DNA of 64,000 nucleotides. Origin: Arenicola marina (taxonomy: Eukaryota; Annelida; Polychaeta; Arenicolidae). The notes beneath the pieces were generated by a model. The model saw only the letters and a program-made list of their open reading frames with translations, searched no databases and was not told the DNA's origin. A program made the position numbers and the translations under genes. Location: the NCBI GenBank assembly GCA_964019135.1, contig OZ025248.1, positions 53,685,670 through 53,749,669 on the forward strand. Reading direction: 5' to 3'. The stretch's first letter is position 1. Every line of letters begins with the position of its first letter. Below are positions 24,801 through 36,800 of this stretch, piece by piece.

Positions 24801-27800
24801 CACTTTATTCAGTTACCTCCCATGTATGTATATGGACTTCAGGAAGACCATGGGCAGCCCTTGTTTGGGGTCCAATTCAACCACAACAGCAAAGACGGGG
24901 AACCATTGATATTTGCTGCAGTGGGAAGCAACAGAGTGAGTATAGAAAGTTTCTTTCTTTCACACTCTTGTTGATGTCTTTGCGTAATGGAATGTGCCTG
25001 TTTGAATCAGCCCAGGCAATGGTTGTATTTGTACCGGCCAGCAGCTTGAGTTATTGGAAGACAGCATGAGAGTGAATGTGTGGTCTGCAGCGACACGACT
25101 GTTGTCTAGAGCAACGATACATTAGCGCTCAAACACGGACGAGAAAGTGATCTACGGCATGGAGAAGGTAACCTAGACCATAAAGAAAGTGGCTTTGAGA
25201 GCAGGAATAATTAAATGTAATTGATTTATAGATATAGTAGACTGCTTCTACGCAACTATCTGTGGGGCATGAAGCAGCCTTTGATGATGACATGACTGGG
25301 CGTTCGCACCGCAATGCACACAACACGCAGGGCCGCCCCGATAGCTCAGTGGGTTAGAGCGCTCGCCTTCAGCGAGCTCGCCTCTGGCCACCTGAAAGCC
25401 TAACGGCACGTGGATCGGTGGTCGAGCCCCGCTGTTGCCATGTCTGCGTGGTCGCATGATAAAGATCACATGTTCTTCCCAAATAAGAAGGGGTTACCCC
25501 CGGGAACATGGCTCCGCTCTCCCCTCTTTCTCCCATTGACGTTGTATGACCAAAAGTGATACAAACGTCCTGAATATACAACCAATTAAGCTGAATATAC
25601 AAGCAACTCACACAACACGCCGGCTGTCGGTTTGTCCTTGTCTAGATCACGATCTACGAGTGCGAGGAGGAGGGCAAGGTGAAGCTGCTCCAGGCTTACG
25701 TCGACGCCGACGCTGACGAGAACTTCTACACCGTGGCCTGGACCTATGACGAGGTGACTGGTCAGGCCCTACTGGCCGTGGCCGGGGGACGAGGGGTCAT
25801 CCGTATCCTCTGTCCAGTCACCATGCAGTGTATCAAGGTAATACCCCCACCCCCCCCCCCACCCCCCAGTACCACCCCTGGACCTATGACGAGGTGACTG
25901 GTCAGGCCCTACTGGCCGTGGCCGGGGGACGAGGGGTCATCCGTATCCTCTGTCCAGTCACCATGCAGTGTATCAAGGTAATACCCCCCCCCCCACCCCC
26001 CAGTACCACCCCTGGACCTATGACGAGGTGACTGGTCAGGCACTACTGGCCGTGGCCGGGGGAAGGGGGGGTCATCCGTATCCTCTGTCCAGTCACCATG
26101 CAGTGTATCAAGGTAATACCCCCCCCTCACCCCCAGTACCACCCCTGGACCTATGACGAGGTGACTGGTCAGGCCCTACTGGCCGTGGCCGGGGGACGAG
26201 GGGTCATCCGTATCCTCTGTCCAGTCACCATGCAGTGTATCAAGGTAATACCCCCACACCCCCCCCCCCCCCACCTCCCAGTACCACCCCTGGACCTATG
26301 ACGAGGTGACTGGTCAGGCTCTACTGGCCGTGGCCGGGGGACGAGGGGTCATCCGTATCCTCTGTCCAGTCACCATGCAGTGTATCAGGGTAATACCCCC
26401 CCCCCCACCCCCCAGTACCACCCCTGGACCTATGACGAGGTGACTGGTCAGGCCCTACTGGCCGTGGCCGGGGGACGAGGGGTCATCCGTATCCTCTGTC
26501 CAGTCACCATGCAGTGTATCAAGGTAATACCCCCCCCCACCCCCCAGTACCACCCCTGGACCTATGACGAGGTGACTGGTCAGGCCCTACTGGCCGTGGC
26601 CGGGGGAAGGGGGGGTCATCCGTATCCTCTGTCCAGTCACCATGCAGTGTATCAAGGTAATACCCCTCCGCCCCCTCACCCCCCAGTACCACCCCTGGAC
26701 CTATGACGAGGTGACTGGTCAGGCCCTACTGGCCGTGGCCGGGGGACGAGGGGTCATCCGTATCCTCTGTCCAGTCACCATGCAGTGTATCAAGGTAATA
26801 CCCCCCCACCCCCCAGTACCACCCCTGGACCTATGACGAGGTGACTGGTCAGGCCCTACTGGCCGTGGCCGGGGGACGAGGGGTCATCCGTATCCTCTGT
26901 CCAGTCACCATGCAGTGTATCAAGGTAATACCCCTCCGCCCCCTCACCCCCCAGTACCACCCCTGGACCTATGACGAGGTGACTGGTCAGGCCCTACTGG
27001 CCGTGGCCGGGGGACGAGGGGTCATCCGTATCCTCTGTCCAGTCACCATGCAGTGTATCAAGGTAATACCCCCCCACCCCCCAGTACCACCCCTGGACCT
27101 ATGACGAGGTGACTGGTCAGGCCCTACTGGCCGTGGCCGGGGGACGAGGGGTCATCCGTATCCTCTGTCCAGTCACCATGCAGTGTATCAAGGTAATACC
27201 CCCCCACCCCCCAGTACCACCCCTGGACCTATGACGAGGTGACTGGTCAGGCCCTACTGGCCGTGGCCGGGGGACGAGGGGTCATCCGTATCCTCTGTCC
27301 AGTCACCATGCAGTGTATCAAGGTAATACCCCGCCCCCTCACCCCCAGTACCACCCCTGGACCTATGACGAGGTGACTGGTCAGGCCCTACTGGCCGTGG
27401 CCGGGGGAAGGGGGGGCCATCCGTATCCTCTGTCCAGTCACCATGCAGTGTATCAAGGTAATACCCCGCCCCCTCACCCCCAGTACCACCCCTGGACCTA
27501 TGACGAGGTGACTGGTCAGGCCCTACTGGCCGTGGCCGGGGGAAGGGGGGGCCATCCGACCCAGTGCATCAAGGTCATATCAATATTCTTTCTTTCGTTC
27601 TCCTTCGTCCCGAGAAGCTCCTTGTGCGCACAAAAGTGGCCTGAAACACCGAATTCATTTCATTTATCTGCAGCATTTTATCGGCCACGGTCAGTCCATC
27701 AACGAGCTCAAGTTCCACCCGAAAGATCCCAACATACTGCTGTCCGTCAGTAAAGGTAACTTATATATTACGCTTACTTCACAATTTGTCTTCATTCTAG

Positions 27801-30800
27801 GAATCACAGACTGTTTGTCATGGTGTTTGTATTAAATGTCGATTGGACGCTGTATCTGCAGAGCACCCATTTACAATATGCCTTCAGCTGTCAGGCCACA
27901 GCACCCGTTTACACTGAACCTTCAGCTGTCAGCCACAGCACCCGTTTACAATGTGCCTTCAGTTGTCAGCCACAGCACCCGTTTACATGTGCCTTCTGCT
28001 GTCAGACCCGTTTACATGTGCCTTCTGCTGTCAGACCCGTTTACATGTGCCTTCTGCTGTCAGACCCGTTTACTTGTGCCTTCTGCTGTCAGACCCGTTT
28101 ACTTGTGCCTTCTGCTGTCAGACCCGTTTACATGTGCCTTCTGCTGTCAGACCCGTTTACATGTGCCTTCTGCTGTCAGACCCGTTTACTTGTGCCTTCT
28201 GCTGTCAGACCCGTTTACATGTGCCTTCTGCTGTCAGACCCGTTTACATGTGCCTTCTGCTGTCAGACCCGTTTACATCTGCCTTCTGCTGTCAGATCAC
28301 ATGCTGAGGCTGTGGAATATAAAGACCGACGTTTGTTGCGTCCTCTTCGGTGGCGTCGAGGGCCACAGGGATGAGGTGCTCAGTGGGGTAAGTACTGGGT
28401 GGGAGGGGGGGGGGGGTCAGGGCGTGGCTGGGTGGTGGTGGGGGGTCAGGGTGTAGTTGGATGGTGGTGGGGGTCAGGGCGTGGCTGGGTGGTGGTGGGG
28501 GTCAGGGTGTAGCTGGGTGGTGGTGGGGGTCAGGGTGTAGTTGGATGGTGGTTGGGGTCAGGGCGTGGCTGGGTGGTGGTGGGGGTCAGGGTGTGGCTGG
28601 GTGGTGGTGGGCGTCAGGGTGTGGCTTGGTGGTGGTGGGGGTCAGGGTATAGCTGGGTGGTGGTGGGGGTCAGGGTGTAGCTGGGTGGTGGTGGTGGTCA
28701 GGGTGTAGCTGGGTGGTTGTGGGGGTCAGGGTGTAGCTGGGTGGTGGTGGGGGTCAGGGTGTAGCTGGGTGGTGGTGGGAGTCAGGGTGTAGCTAGGTAG
28801 TGGTGGGGGTCAGGGTGTAGCTGGATAGTGGTGGGGGTCAGGGTGTAGCTGGGTGGTGGTGGGGGTCAGGGTGTAGCTGGGTGGTGGTGGGGGTCAGGGT
28901 GTAGATGGGTGGTGGTGGGGGTCAGGGTGTAACTGGGTGGTGGTGGGGGTCAGGGTGTAGCTGGGTGGTGGCGGGGGGTCAGGGTGTAGCTTGGTGGTGG
29001 TGGGGGTCAGGGTGTAGCTGGGTGGTGGGGGAGTCAGTGTGTAGCTGGGTGGTGGTGGGGGTCATGGTGTAGCTGGGTAGTGGTATAGGTCAGGTAGTAG
29101 CTGGGTGGTGGCGGGGGTCAGGGTGTAGCTGGGTGGGGGTCAGGGTGTAATGGGTGGTGGTGGGGGTCAGGGTGTAGATGGGTTGTGGTGGGGGTCAGGG
29201 TGTAGCTGGGTGGTGGGGGGGGGGGGTCAGGGTGTAGCTGGGTGGTGGAGGGGGTCAGGGTGTAGCTGGGTAGTGGTGGGGGTCAGGGTGTATCTGGGTG
29301 GTGGTGGGGGTCAGGGTGTAGCTGGGTGGTGGTGGGAGTCAGGGTGTAGCTGGGTAGTGGTGGGGGTCAGGGTGTAGCTTGGTGGTGGTGGGGGTCAGGG
29401 TGTAGCTGGGTGGTGGTGGGGGTCGGGGTGTGGCTGGGTGGTGGTGGGGGTCAGGGTGTAGCTGGGTGGTGGTGGGGGTCAGGGTGTAGCTGGGTGGTGG
29501 AGGGGGTCAGGGTGTAGCTGGGTAGTGGTGGGGGTCAGGGTGTAGCTGGGTGGTGGTGGGGGTCAGGGTGTAGTTGGGTGGTGGTGGGGGTCAGGGTGTA
29601 GCTGGGTGGTGGTGGGGGTCAGGGTGTAGCTGGGTAGTGGTGGGGGTCAGGGTGTAGCTGGGTGGTGGTGGGTGTCAGGGTGTAGCTTGGTGGTGGTGGG
29701 AGTCAGGGTATAGCTGGGTGGTGGTGGGGGTCAGGGTGTAGCTGGGTGGTGGTGGGTGTCAGGGTGTAGCTTGGTGGTGGTGGGAGTCAGGGTATAGCTG
29801 GGTAGTGGTGGGGGTCAGGGTGTAGCTGGGTGGTGGTGGGGGTCAGGGTGTAGCTGGGTGGTGGTGGGGGTCAGGGTATAGCTGGGTAGTGGTGGGGGTC
29901 AGGGTGTAGCTGGGTAGTGGTGGGGGTCAGGGTGTAGCTGGGTTGTGGTGGGGGTCAGGGAGTAGCTGGGTGGTGGGGGTCAGAGTGTAGCTGGGTGGTG
30001 GTGGGGGTCAGAGTGTAACTGGGTAGTGGTGGGGGTCAGGGTGTAGCTGGGTGGTGGTGGGGGTCAGGGTGTAGCTTGGTGGTGGTGGGGGTCAGGGTAT
30101 AGCTGGGTGGTGGTGGGGGTCAGGGTATAGCTGGGTGTTGGTGGGGGTTAGGGTGTAGCTGGGTGGTGGTGGGGGGCAGGGTGTAATTGGGTGGTGGTGG
30201 GGGTCAGGGTGTAGTTGGGTGGTGGTGGGGGTCAGGGTGTAGCTGGGTAGTGGTGGGGGTCAGGGTGTAGCTGGGTAGTGGTGGGGGTCAGGGTGTAGCT
30301 GGGTGGTGGTGGGGGTCAGGGTGTAGCTGGGTAGTGGTGGGGGTCAGGGTGTAGCTGGGTGGTGGTGGGGGTCAGGGAGTAGCTGGGTGGTGGTGGGGGT
30401 CAGGGTGTAGCTGGGTGGTGGTGGGGGTCAGGGTGTAGCTTGTTGGTGGTGGGGGTCAGGGTCTAACAAAGTGGATAGGTGCTATGATCACCTATAAGGA
30501 TCAGTTTGTAAGTCCGACACTGTATCCCTAGTAATATTGAATGCTCTGTGGATACCGTTATTTAGCAACTGGATCAGCGGCGGTGCGTGTACAGCAAACG
30601 TATCCAGGCGCCAATATGTATGGAAGGCCATTATTCCACAAAGTATATCTTTGGTCAATGTCAAAATAAAAATCCATAGGATGGAACAGACCTCGGCAAT
30701 CCATAACTGTCGTCGCTAGCTCTTCACACACTCATGTTAAATCTGCGTTATTGTCTGGCTGAAGATATTGACTGTGTATCCCGTGTTAGAATAATAATGG

Positions 30801-33800
30801 CAATCAGCATATGAATGACGTTGATTTGTGATATTTCCTTTCTGAATCAGGATATTAATTTGGAGGGCAACTTGATTGTGTCTTGCGGCATGGACCACTC
30901 GTTGAGGATCTGGCGGATCGACAAGCCGATGGTGGTGGAGACAGTGGCCCTGTCATACAAGTACAACCCCGCCAAGACCAACAAGTCAGACATTATACAC
31001 GTTTGTCTTACCATACTCTTTAAGTTGCATGTGTGCTCATGCACAGATAACGTGGTACTGTACAAATAATGTAAGAATTAAAATTATCAGGCACGGGCTT
31101 GCTTTGATTAGCTGTTTGAGCTAAAGATATCGTTTATCTATGCTTTATCTATTATGACTACCAGAAGTACTGTCAGTATATTGCGATGTTCGGTTTGTAC
31201 ATATATTTGTTTGTATCAGTGTCTTGTGTCTACATTATGTATGTCGCAATTCAACAGGTATAATTGTCAAATTTAGATATGTCAAATAGTGGGGTCCAGT
31301 TCCTTAATGGCATATGTAGGTGAAAGGTCAAGGTCAGTGATTTTTTTAGGAAAGAAAAATGAAGAAAAAGCCATGTTCCTCACAATCTTTCAGACCATGC
31401 CCTCACCATCTTTCAGATTATTCCCATCATTATCTTTCAAACCATTCCCATCACTTTGTTTCAGACCATTCCTTCACTAACTTTCAACCATTCCTTCCCT
31501 TTCAGACCATTTCCGTCACTATATCAACACTATCCAGACTTTTGCACAAGAGACATCCACCGAAACTATGTGGATTGCGTCAGATGGTTTGGCAAGTTTG
31601 TCCTATCCAAGGTAAATATTGAAGTCAAAGCGAGTGTCAGGAAAAACATGGTATCTTATGTACCGGTAACTGAATAATAAAACATAGCGCTGTACAGTGT
31701 AGTGTCATTGGACCTTCTCTTGTGCTTTTTACCACCGCGTGAACGTGTTAAAGATTCTATTTTAGGTGTCCCGGAATACGGTGTACCGGAATACGGTGTA
31801 CCGGAATACGGTGTACCGGAATACGGTGTCCCGGAATACGGTGTACCGGAATACGGTGTACCGGAATACGGCGTACCGGAATGTGATTGCCAACATGTGT
31901 GCCTATGGGTACATCGTATTGCAAGTGAAGTGGCAATGGTGGGGTTTAACTTATGAACAGTCTCTTCACAAATGTCATTCGGGGGTTTGACATTTATGTT
32001 TGATGATGAAGCAAAAATCAAGTAAAGTTATAAAATGTTTTATTATATGTCCTAACAATAATCGATACCTGTTTGGCTTCCCATATTGGTCGTCAATCTC
32101 TATTATTGATTGGCAATTATAAATCACAATCGTCGTTACTAATTGCTCCAAAGCGTCAGCCAATCACAACTTTCGTTACTAATTGTTCCAATGGGTAAGC
32201 CAATGACAATCGAGGTTTCTCGTAGTGTGAAAAGAAGAACTATTTTTTAATATGATGTAAAAAAGAAAGCAATGGCGTGAGGTGTTGTTTGGTCTCCCTT
32301 GGCAGTCTTGTGAGAACCGCATTGTGTGCTGGAAGCCGGGTCGGATGACGGAGTTTGACTACCCGCTGAAACTAACAGACAGTCGAGTGGCCATCCTACA
32401 CCAGTTCGACTTCCGAGAGTGTGACATCTGGTTCATGCGCTTCTCCATGGACTACTGGCAGAAGGTGGGTGGTGTGGGGTGGAACTGGCAGACGGTAGGT
32501 GGTGTGTGGGGTGTAACTGGCAGAAGGTGGGTGGTGTGGGGTGGAACTGGCAGAAGGTGGGTGGTGTGGGGTGGAACTGACAGAAGGTGTGTGGGGTGTA
32601 ACTGGCAGAAGGTGGGTGGTGTGGGGTGCAACTGGCAGAAGGTGGGTGGTGTGTGGGGTGGAACTGGCAGAAGGTGGGTGGTGTGGGGTGGAACTGGCAG
32701 AAGGTGGGTGGTGTGGGGTGTAACTGGCAGAAGGTGGGTGGTGTGTGGGGTGTAACGGGTAGAAGGTGGGTGGTGTGTGGGGTGTAACTGGCAGAAGGTG
32801 GGTGGTGTGGGGTGGAACTGGCAGAAGTTGGGTGGTGTGGGGTGGAACTGGCAGAAGGTGGGTGGTGTGTGGGGTGTAACTGGCAGAAGGTGGGTGGTGT
32901 GTGGGGTGCAACTGGCAGAAGGTGTGAGGTGTGTGGGGTGTAACTGGCAGAAGGTGGGTGGGGTGTGGGGTGTAACTGGCGGAAGGTGTGGGGTGTAACT
33001 GGCAGAAGGTGGGTGGTGTGTGGGGTGTAACTGGCGGAAGGTGTGGGGTGTAACTGGCAGAAGGTGGGTGGTGTGGGGTGTAACAGGCAGAAGGCGGGTG
33101 GTGTGTGGGGTATAACTGGCAGAAGGTGGGTGGTGTGGGGTGTAACTGGCAGAAGGTGGGTGGGGTGTGGGGTGCAACTGGCAGAAGGTGTGTGGGGTGT
33201 AACTGGCAGAAGGTGGGTGGTGTGTGGGGTGTAACTGGCAGAAGGTGGGTGGGGTGTGGGGTGCAACTGGCAGAAGGTGTGAGGTGTGTGGGGTGTAACT
33301 GGCAGAAGGTGGGTGGTGTGTAGGGTGTAACTGGCAGAAGGTGGGTGGTGTGTGGGGTGTAACTGGCGGAAGGTGTGGGGTGTAACTGGCAGAAGGTGGG
33401 CGGTGTGGGGTGTAACAGGCAGAAGGCGGGTGGTGTGTGGGGTGTAACGGGTAGAAGGTGGGTGGTGTGTGGGGTGGAACTGGCAGAAGGTGGGTGGTGT
33501 GGGGTGGAACTGGCAGAAGGTGGGTGGTGTGGGGTGGAACTGGCAGAAGGTGGGTGGTGTGGGGTGTAACGGGCAGAAGGTGGGTGGTGTGTGTGGTGTA
33601 ACGAGCAGAAGGTGTGTGGGGTGTAACGGGCAGAAGGTGGGTGGTATGTGGGGTGTAACGGGCAGAAGGTGGGTGGTGTGTGGGGTGTAACTGGCAGAAG
33701 GTGGGTGGTGTGGGGTGTAACTGGCAGAAGGTGGGTGGTGTGTAGGGTGTAACTGGCAGAAGGTGGGTGGTGTGTGGGGTGTAACTGGCAGAAGGTGGGT

Positions 33801-36800
33801 GGTGTGGGGTGGAACGGGCAGAAGGTGGGTGGTGTGTGTGGTGTAACGAGCAGAAGGTGTGTGGGGTGTAACGGGCAGAAGGTGGGTGGTGTGTGGGGTG
33901 TAACTGGCAGAAGGTGGGTGGTGTGTGGGATGTAACTGGCAGAAGGCGGGTGGTGTGTGGGGTGTAACTGGCAGAAGGTGGGTGGTGTGTGGGGAGTAAC
34001 TGGCAGAAGGTGGGTGGTGTGTAGGGTGTAACTGGCAGAAGGGGGGTGGTGTGTGGGGTGTAACTGGCAGAAGGTGGGTGGTGTGGGGTGTAACAGGCAG
34101 AAGGTGGGTGGTGTGTGGGGTGTAACTGGCAGAAGGTGGGTGGTGTGTGGGGTGTAACTGGCAGAAGGTGGGTGGTGTGTGGGGTGTAACTGGCAGACGG
34201 TGGGTGGTGTGTGGGGTGTAACTGGCAGAAGGTGGGTGGTGTGGGGTGCAACTGGCAGAAGGTGTGTGGGGTGTAACTGGCAGAAGGTGGGTGGTGTGTA
34301 GGGTGTAACTGGCAGAAGGTGGGTGGTGTGTGGGGTGTAACTGGCGGAAGGTGTGGGGTGTAACTGGCAGAAGGTGGGTGGTGTGGGGTGTAACAGGCAG
34401 AAGGCGGGTGGTGTGTGGGGTATAACTGGCAGAAGGTGGGTAGTGTGTGGGAAGTAACTCGCAGAAGGCGGGTGGTGTGTGGGGTGTAACTGGCAGAAGG
34501 TGTGTGGTGTGGGATGTAACTGGCAGAGGTGGGTGGTGTGTGGGGGTGTAACAGGCAGAATGTTGGTGGTGTGTGGGGTGTAACGGGCAGAAGGTGTGGG
34601 GTGTAACTGGCAGAAAGTGAGTGGTGGGTGGTGTGTGGGTGTAACTGGCAGAAGGTGTGTGGGTTGTAACTGGCAGACGGTGGGTGGTGTGTGGGGTGTA
34701 ACTGGCAGAAGGTGAGTGGTGTGTGGGTTGTAACTGGCAGAAGGTGGGTAGTGTGTAGGGTGTAACTGGCAGAAGGTGGGTGGTGTGGGGTGTAACAGGC
34801 AGAAGGTGTGTGGGGTGTAACTGGCAGAAGGTGGGTGGTGTGGGATGTAACTGGCAGAAGGCGGGTGGTGTGTGGGGTGTAACTGGCAGAAGGTGGGTGG
34901 TGTGTGGGGTGTAACTGGCAGACGGTGGGTGGTGTGGGATGTAACTGGCAGAAGGCGGGTGGTGTGGGGTGTAACTGGCAGAAGGTGGGTGGTGTGTGGG
35001 GAGTAACTGGCAGAAGGTGGGTGGTGTGTAGGGTGTAACTGGCAGAAGGGGGGTGGTGTGTGGGGTGTAACTGGCAGAAGGTGGGTGGTGTGGGGTGTAA
35101 CAGGCAGAAGGTGGGTGGTGTGTGGGGTGTAACTGGCAGAAGGTGGGTGGTGTGTGGGGTGTAACTGGCAGAAGGTGGGTGGTGTGTGGGGTGTAACTGG
35201 CAGACGGTGGGTGGTGTGTGGGGTGTAACTGGCAGACGGTGGGTGGTGTGGGATGTAACTGGCAGAAGGCGGGTGATGTGTGGGGTGTAACTCGCAGAAG
35301 GCGGGTGGTGTGTGGGGTGTAACTGGCAGAAGGTGGGTGGGGTGGGGTGGAACGGGCAGAAGGTGGGTGGTGTGTGGGGTGTAACTGGCAGAAGGTGTGT
35401 GGTGTGTGGGGTGTAACTGGCAGAAGGTGGGTGGTGTGTAGGGTGTAACTGGCAGAAGGTGGGTGGTGTGTGGGGTGTAACTGGCAGAAGGCGGGTGGTG
35501 TGTGGGGTGTAACTCGCAGAAGGCGGGTGGTGTGTGGGGTGTAACTGGCAGAAGGTGGGTGGTGTGGGGTGGAACGGGCAGAAGGTGGGTGGGGTGTGGG
35601 GTGTAACTGACAGAAGGTGGGTAGTGTGTGGGGTGTAACTGGCAGAAGGTGGGTGGTGTGGGGTGGAACTGGCAGAAGGTGGGTGGTGTGTGGGGTGCAA
35701 CTGGCAGAAGGTGGGTAGTGTGTGGGGAGTAACTCGCAGAAGGCGGGTGGTGTGTGGGGTGTAACTGGCAGAAGGTGTGTGGTGTGGGATGTAACGGGCA
35801 GAAGGTGGGTGATGTGTGGGGGTGTAACAGGCAGAATGTGGGTGGTGTGTGGGGTGTAACGGGCAGAAGGTGTGTGGTGTGGGGTGTAACTGGCAGAAAG
35901 TGAGTGGTGGGTGGTGTGTGGGTGTAACTGGCAGAAGGTGTGTGGGTTGTAACTGGCAGACGGTGGGTGGTGTGTGGGGTGTAACTGACAGAAGGTGGGT
36001 GGTGTGTGGGTTGTAACTGACAGAAGGTGGGTGGTGTGTAGGGTGCAACTGGCAGAAGGTGGTTGGGGTGTAACTGGCAGAAGGTGGGTGGTGTGTGGGG
36101 TGTAACGGGCAGAAGGTGGGTGGTGTGTGTGGTGTCGCGAGCAGAAGGTGTGTGGGGTGTAACGGGCAGAAGGTGGGTGGTATGTGGGGTGTAACTGGCA
36201 GAAGGTGGGTGGTGTGTGGGGTGTAACTGGCAGAAGGTGTGTGGGGTGTGGGGTGTAACTGGCAGAAGGTGGGTGGTGTGTAGGGTGTAACTGGCAGAAG
36301 GTGGGTGGTGTGTGGGGTGTAACTGGCAGAAGGTGGGTGGTGTGTGGGGTGGAACGGGCAGAAGGTGGGTGGTGTGTGGGGTGCAACTGGCAGAAGGTGT
36401 GAGGTGTGTGGGGTGTAACTGGCAGAAGGTGGGTGGGGTGTGGGGTGTAACTGGCGGAAGGTGTGGGGTGTAACTGGCAGAAGGTGGGTGGTGTGTGGGG
36501 TGTAACTGGCGGAAGGTGTGGGGTGTAACTGGCAGAAGGTGGGTGGTGTGGGGTGTAACAGGCAGAAGGCGGGTGGTGTGTGGGGTATAACTGGCAGAAG
36601 GTGGGTGGTGTGGGGTGTAACTGGCAGAAGGTGGGTGGGGTGTGGGGTGCAACTGGCAGAAGGTGGGTGGTGTGTGGGGTGTAACTGGCGGAAGGTGTGG
36701 GGTGTAACTGGCAGAAGGTGGGTGGTGTGGGGTGTAACAGGCAGAAGGCGGGTGGTGTGTGGGGTATAACTGGCAGAAGGTGGGTGGTGTGGGGTGTAAC

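Noticed and set aside
25329-25440. tRNA gene
   Set aside because: A and B boxes are present but too far apart, no cloverleaf or anticodon arm could be drawn with confidence, and the sequence continues into a SINE body bounded by a target duplication.
25838-27500. The 22-37 nt gaps between exon 4 copies as real introns
   Set aside because: They have GT...AG ends but are shorter than introns normally spliced in animals, and several copies would shift the frame.
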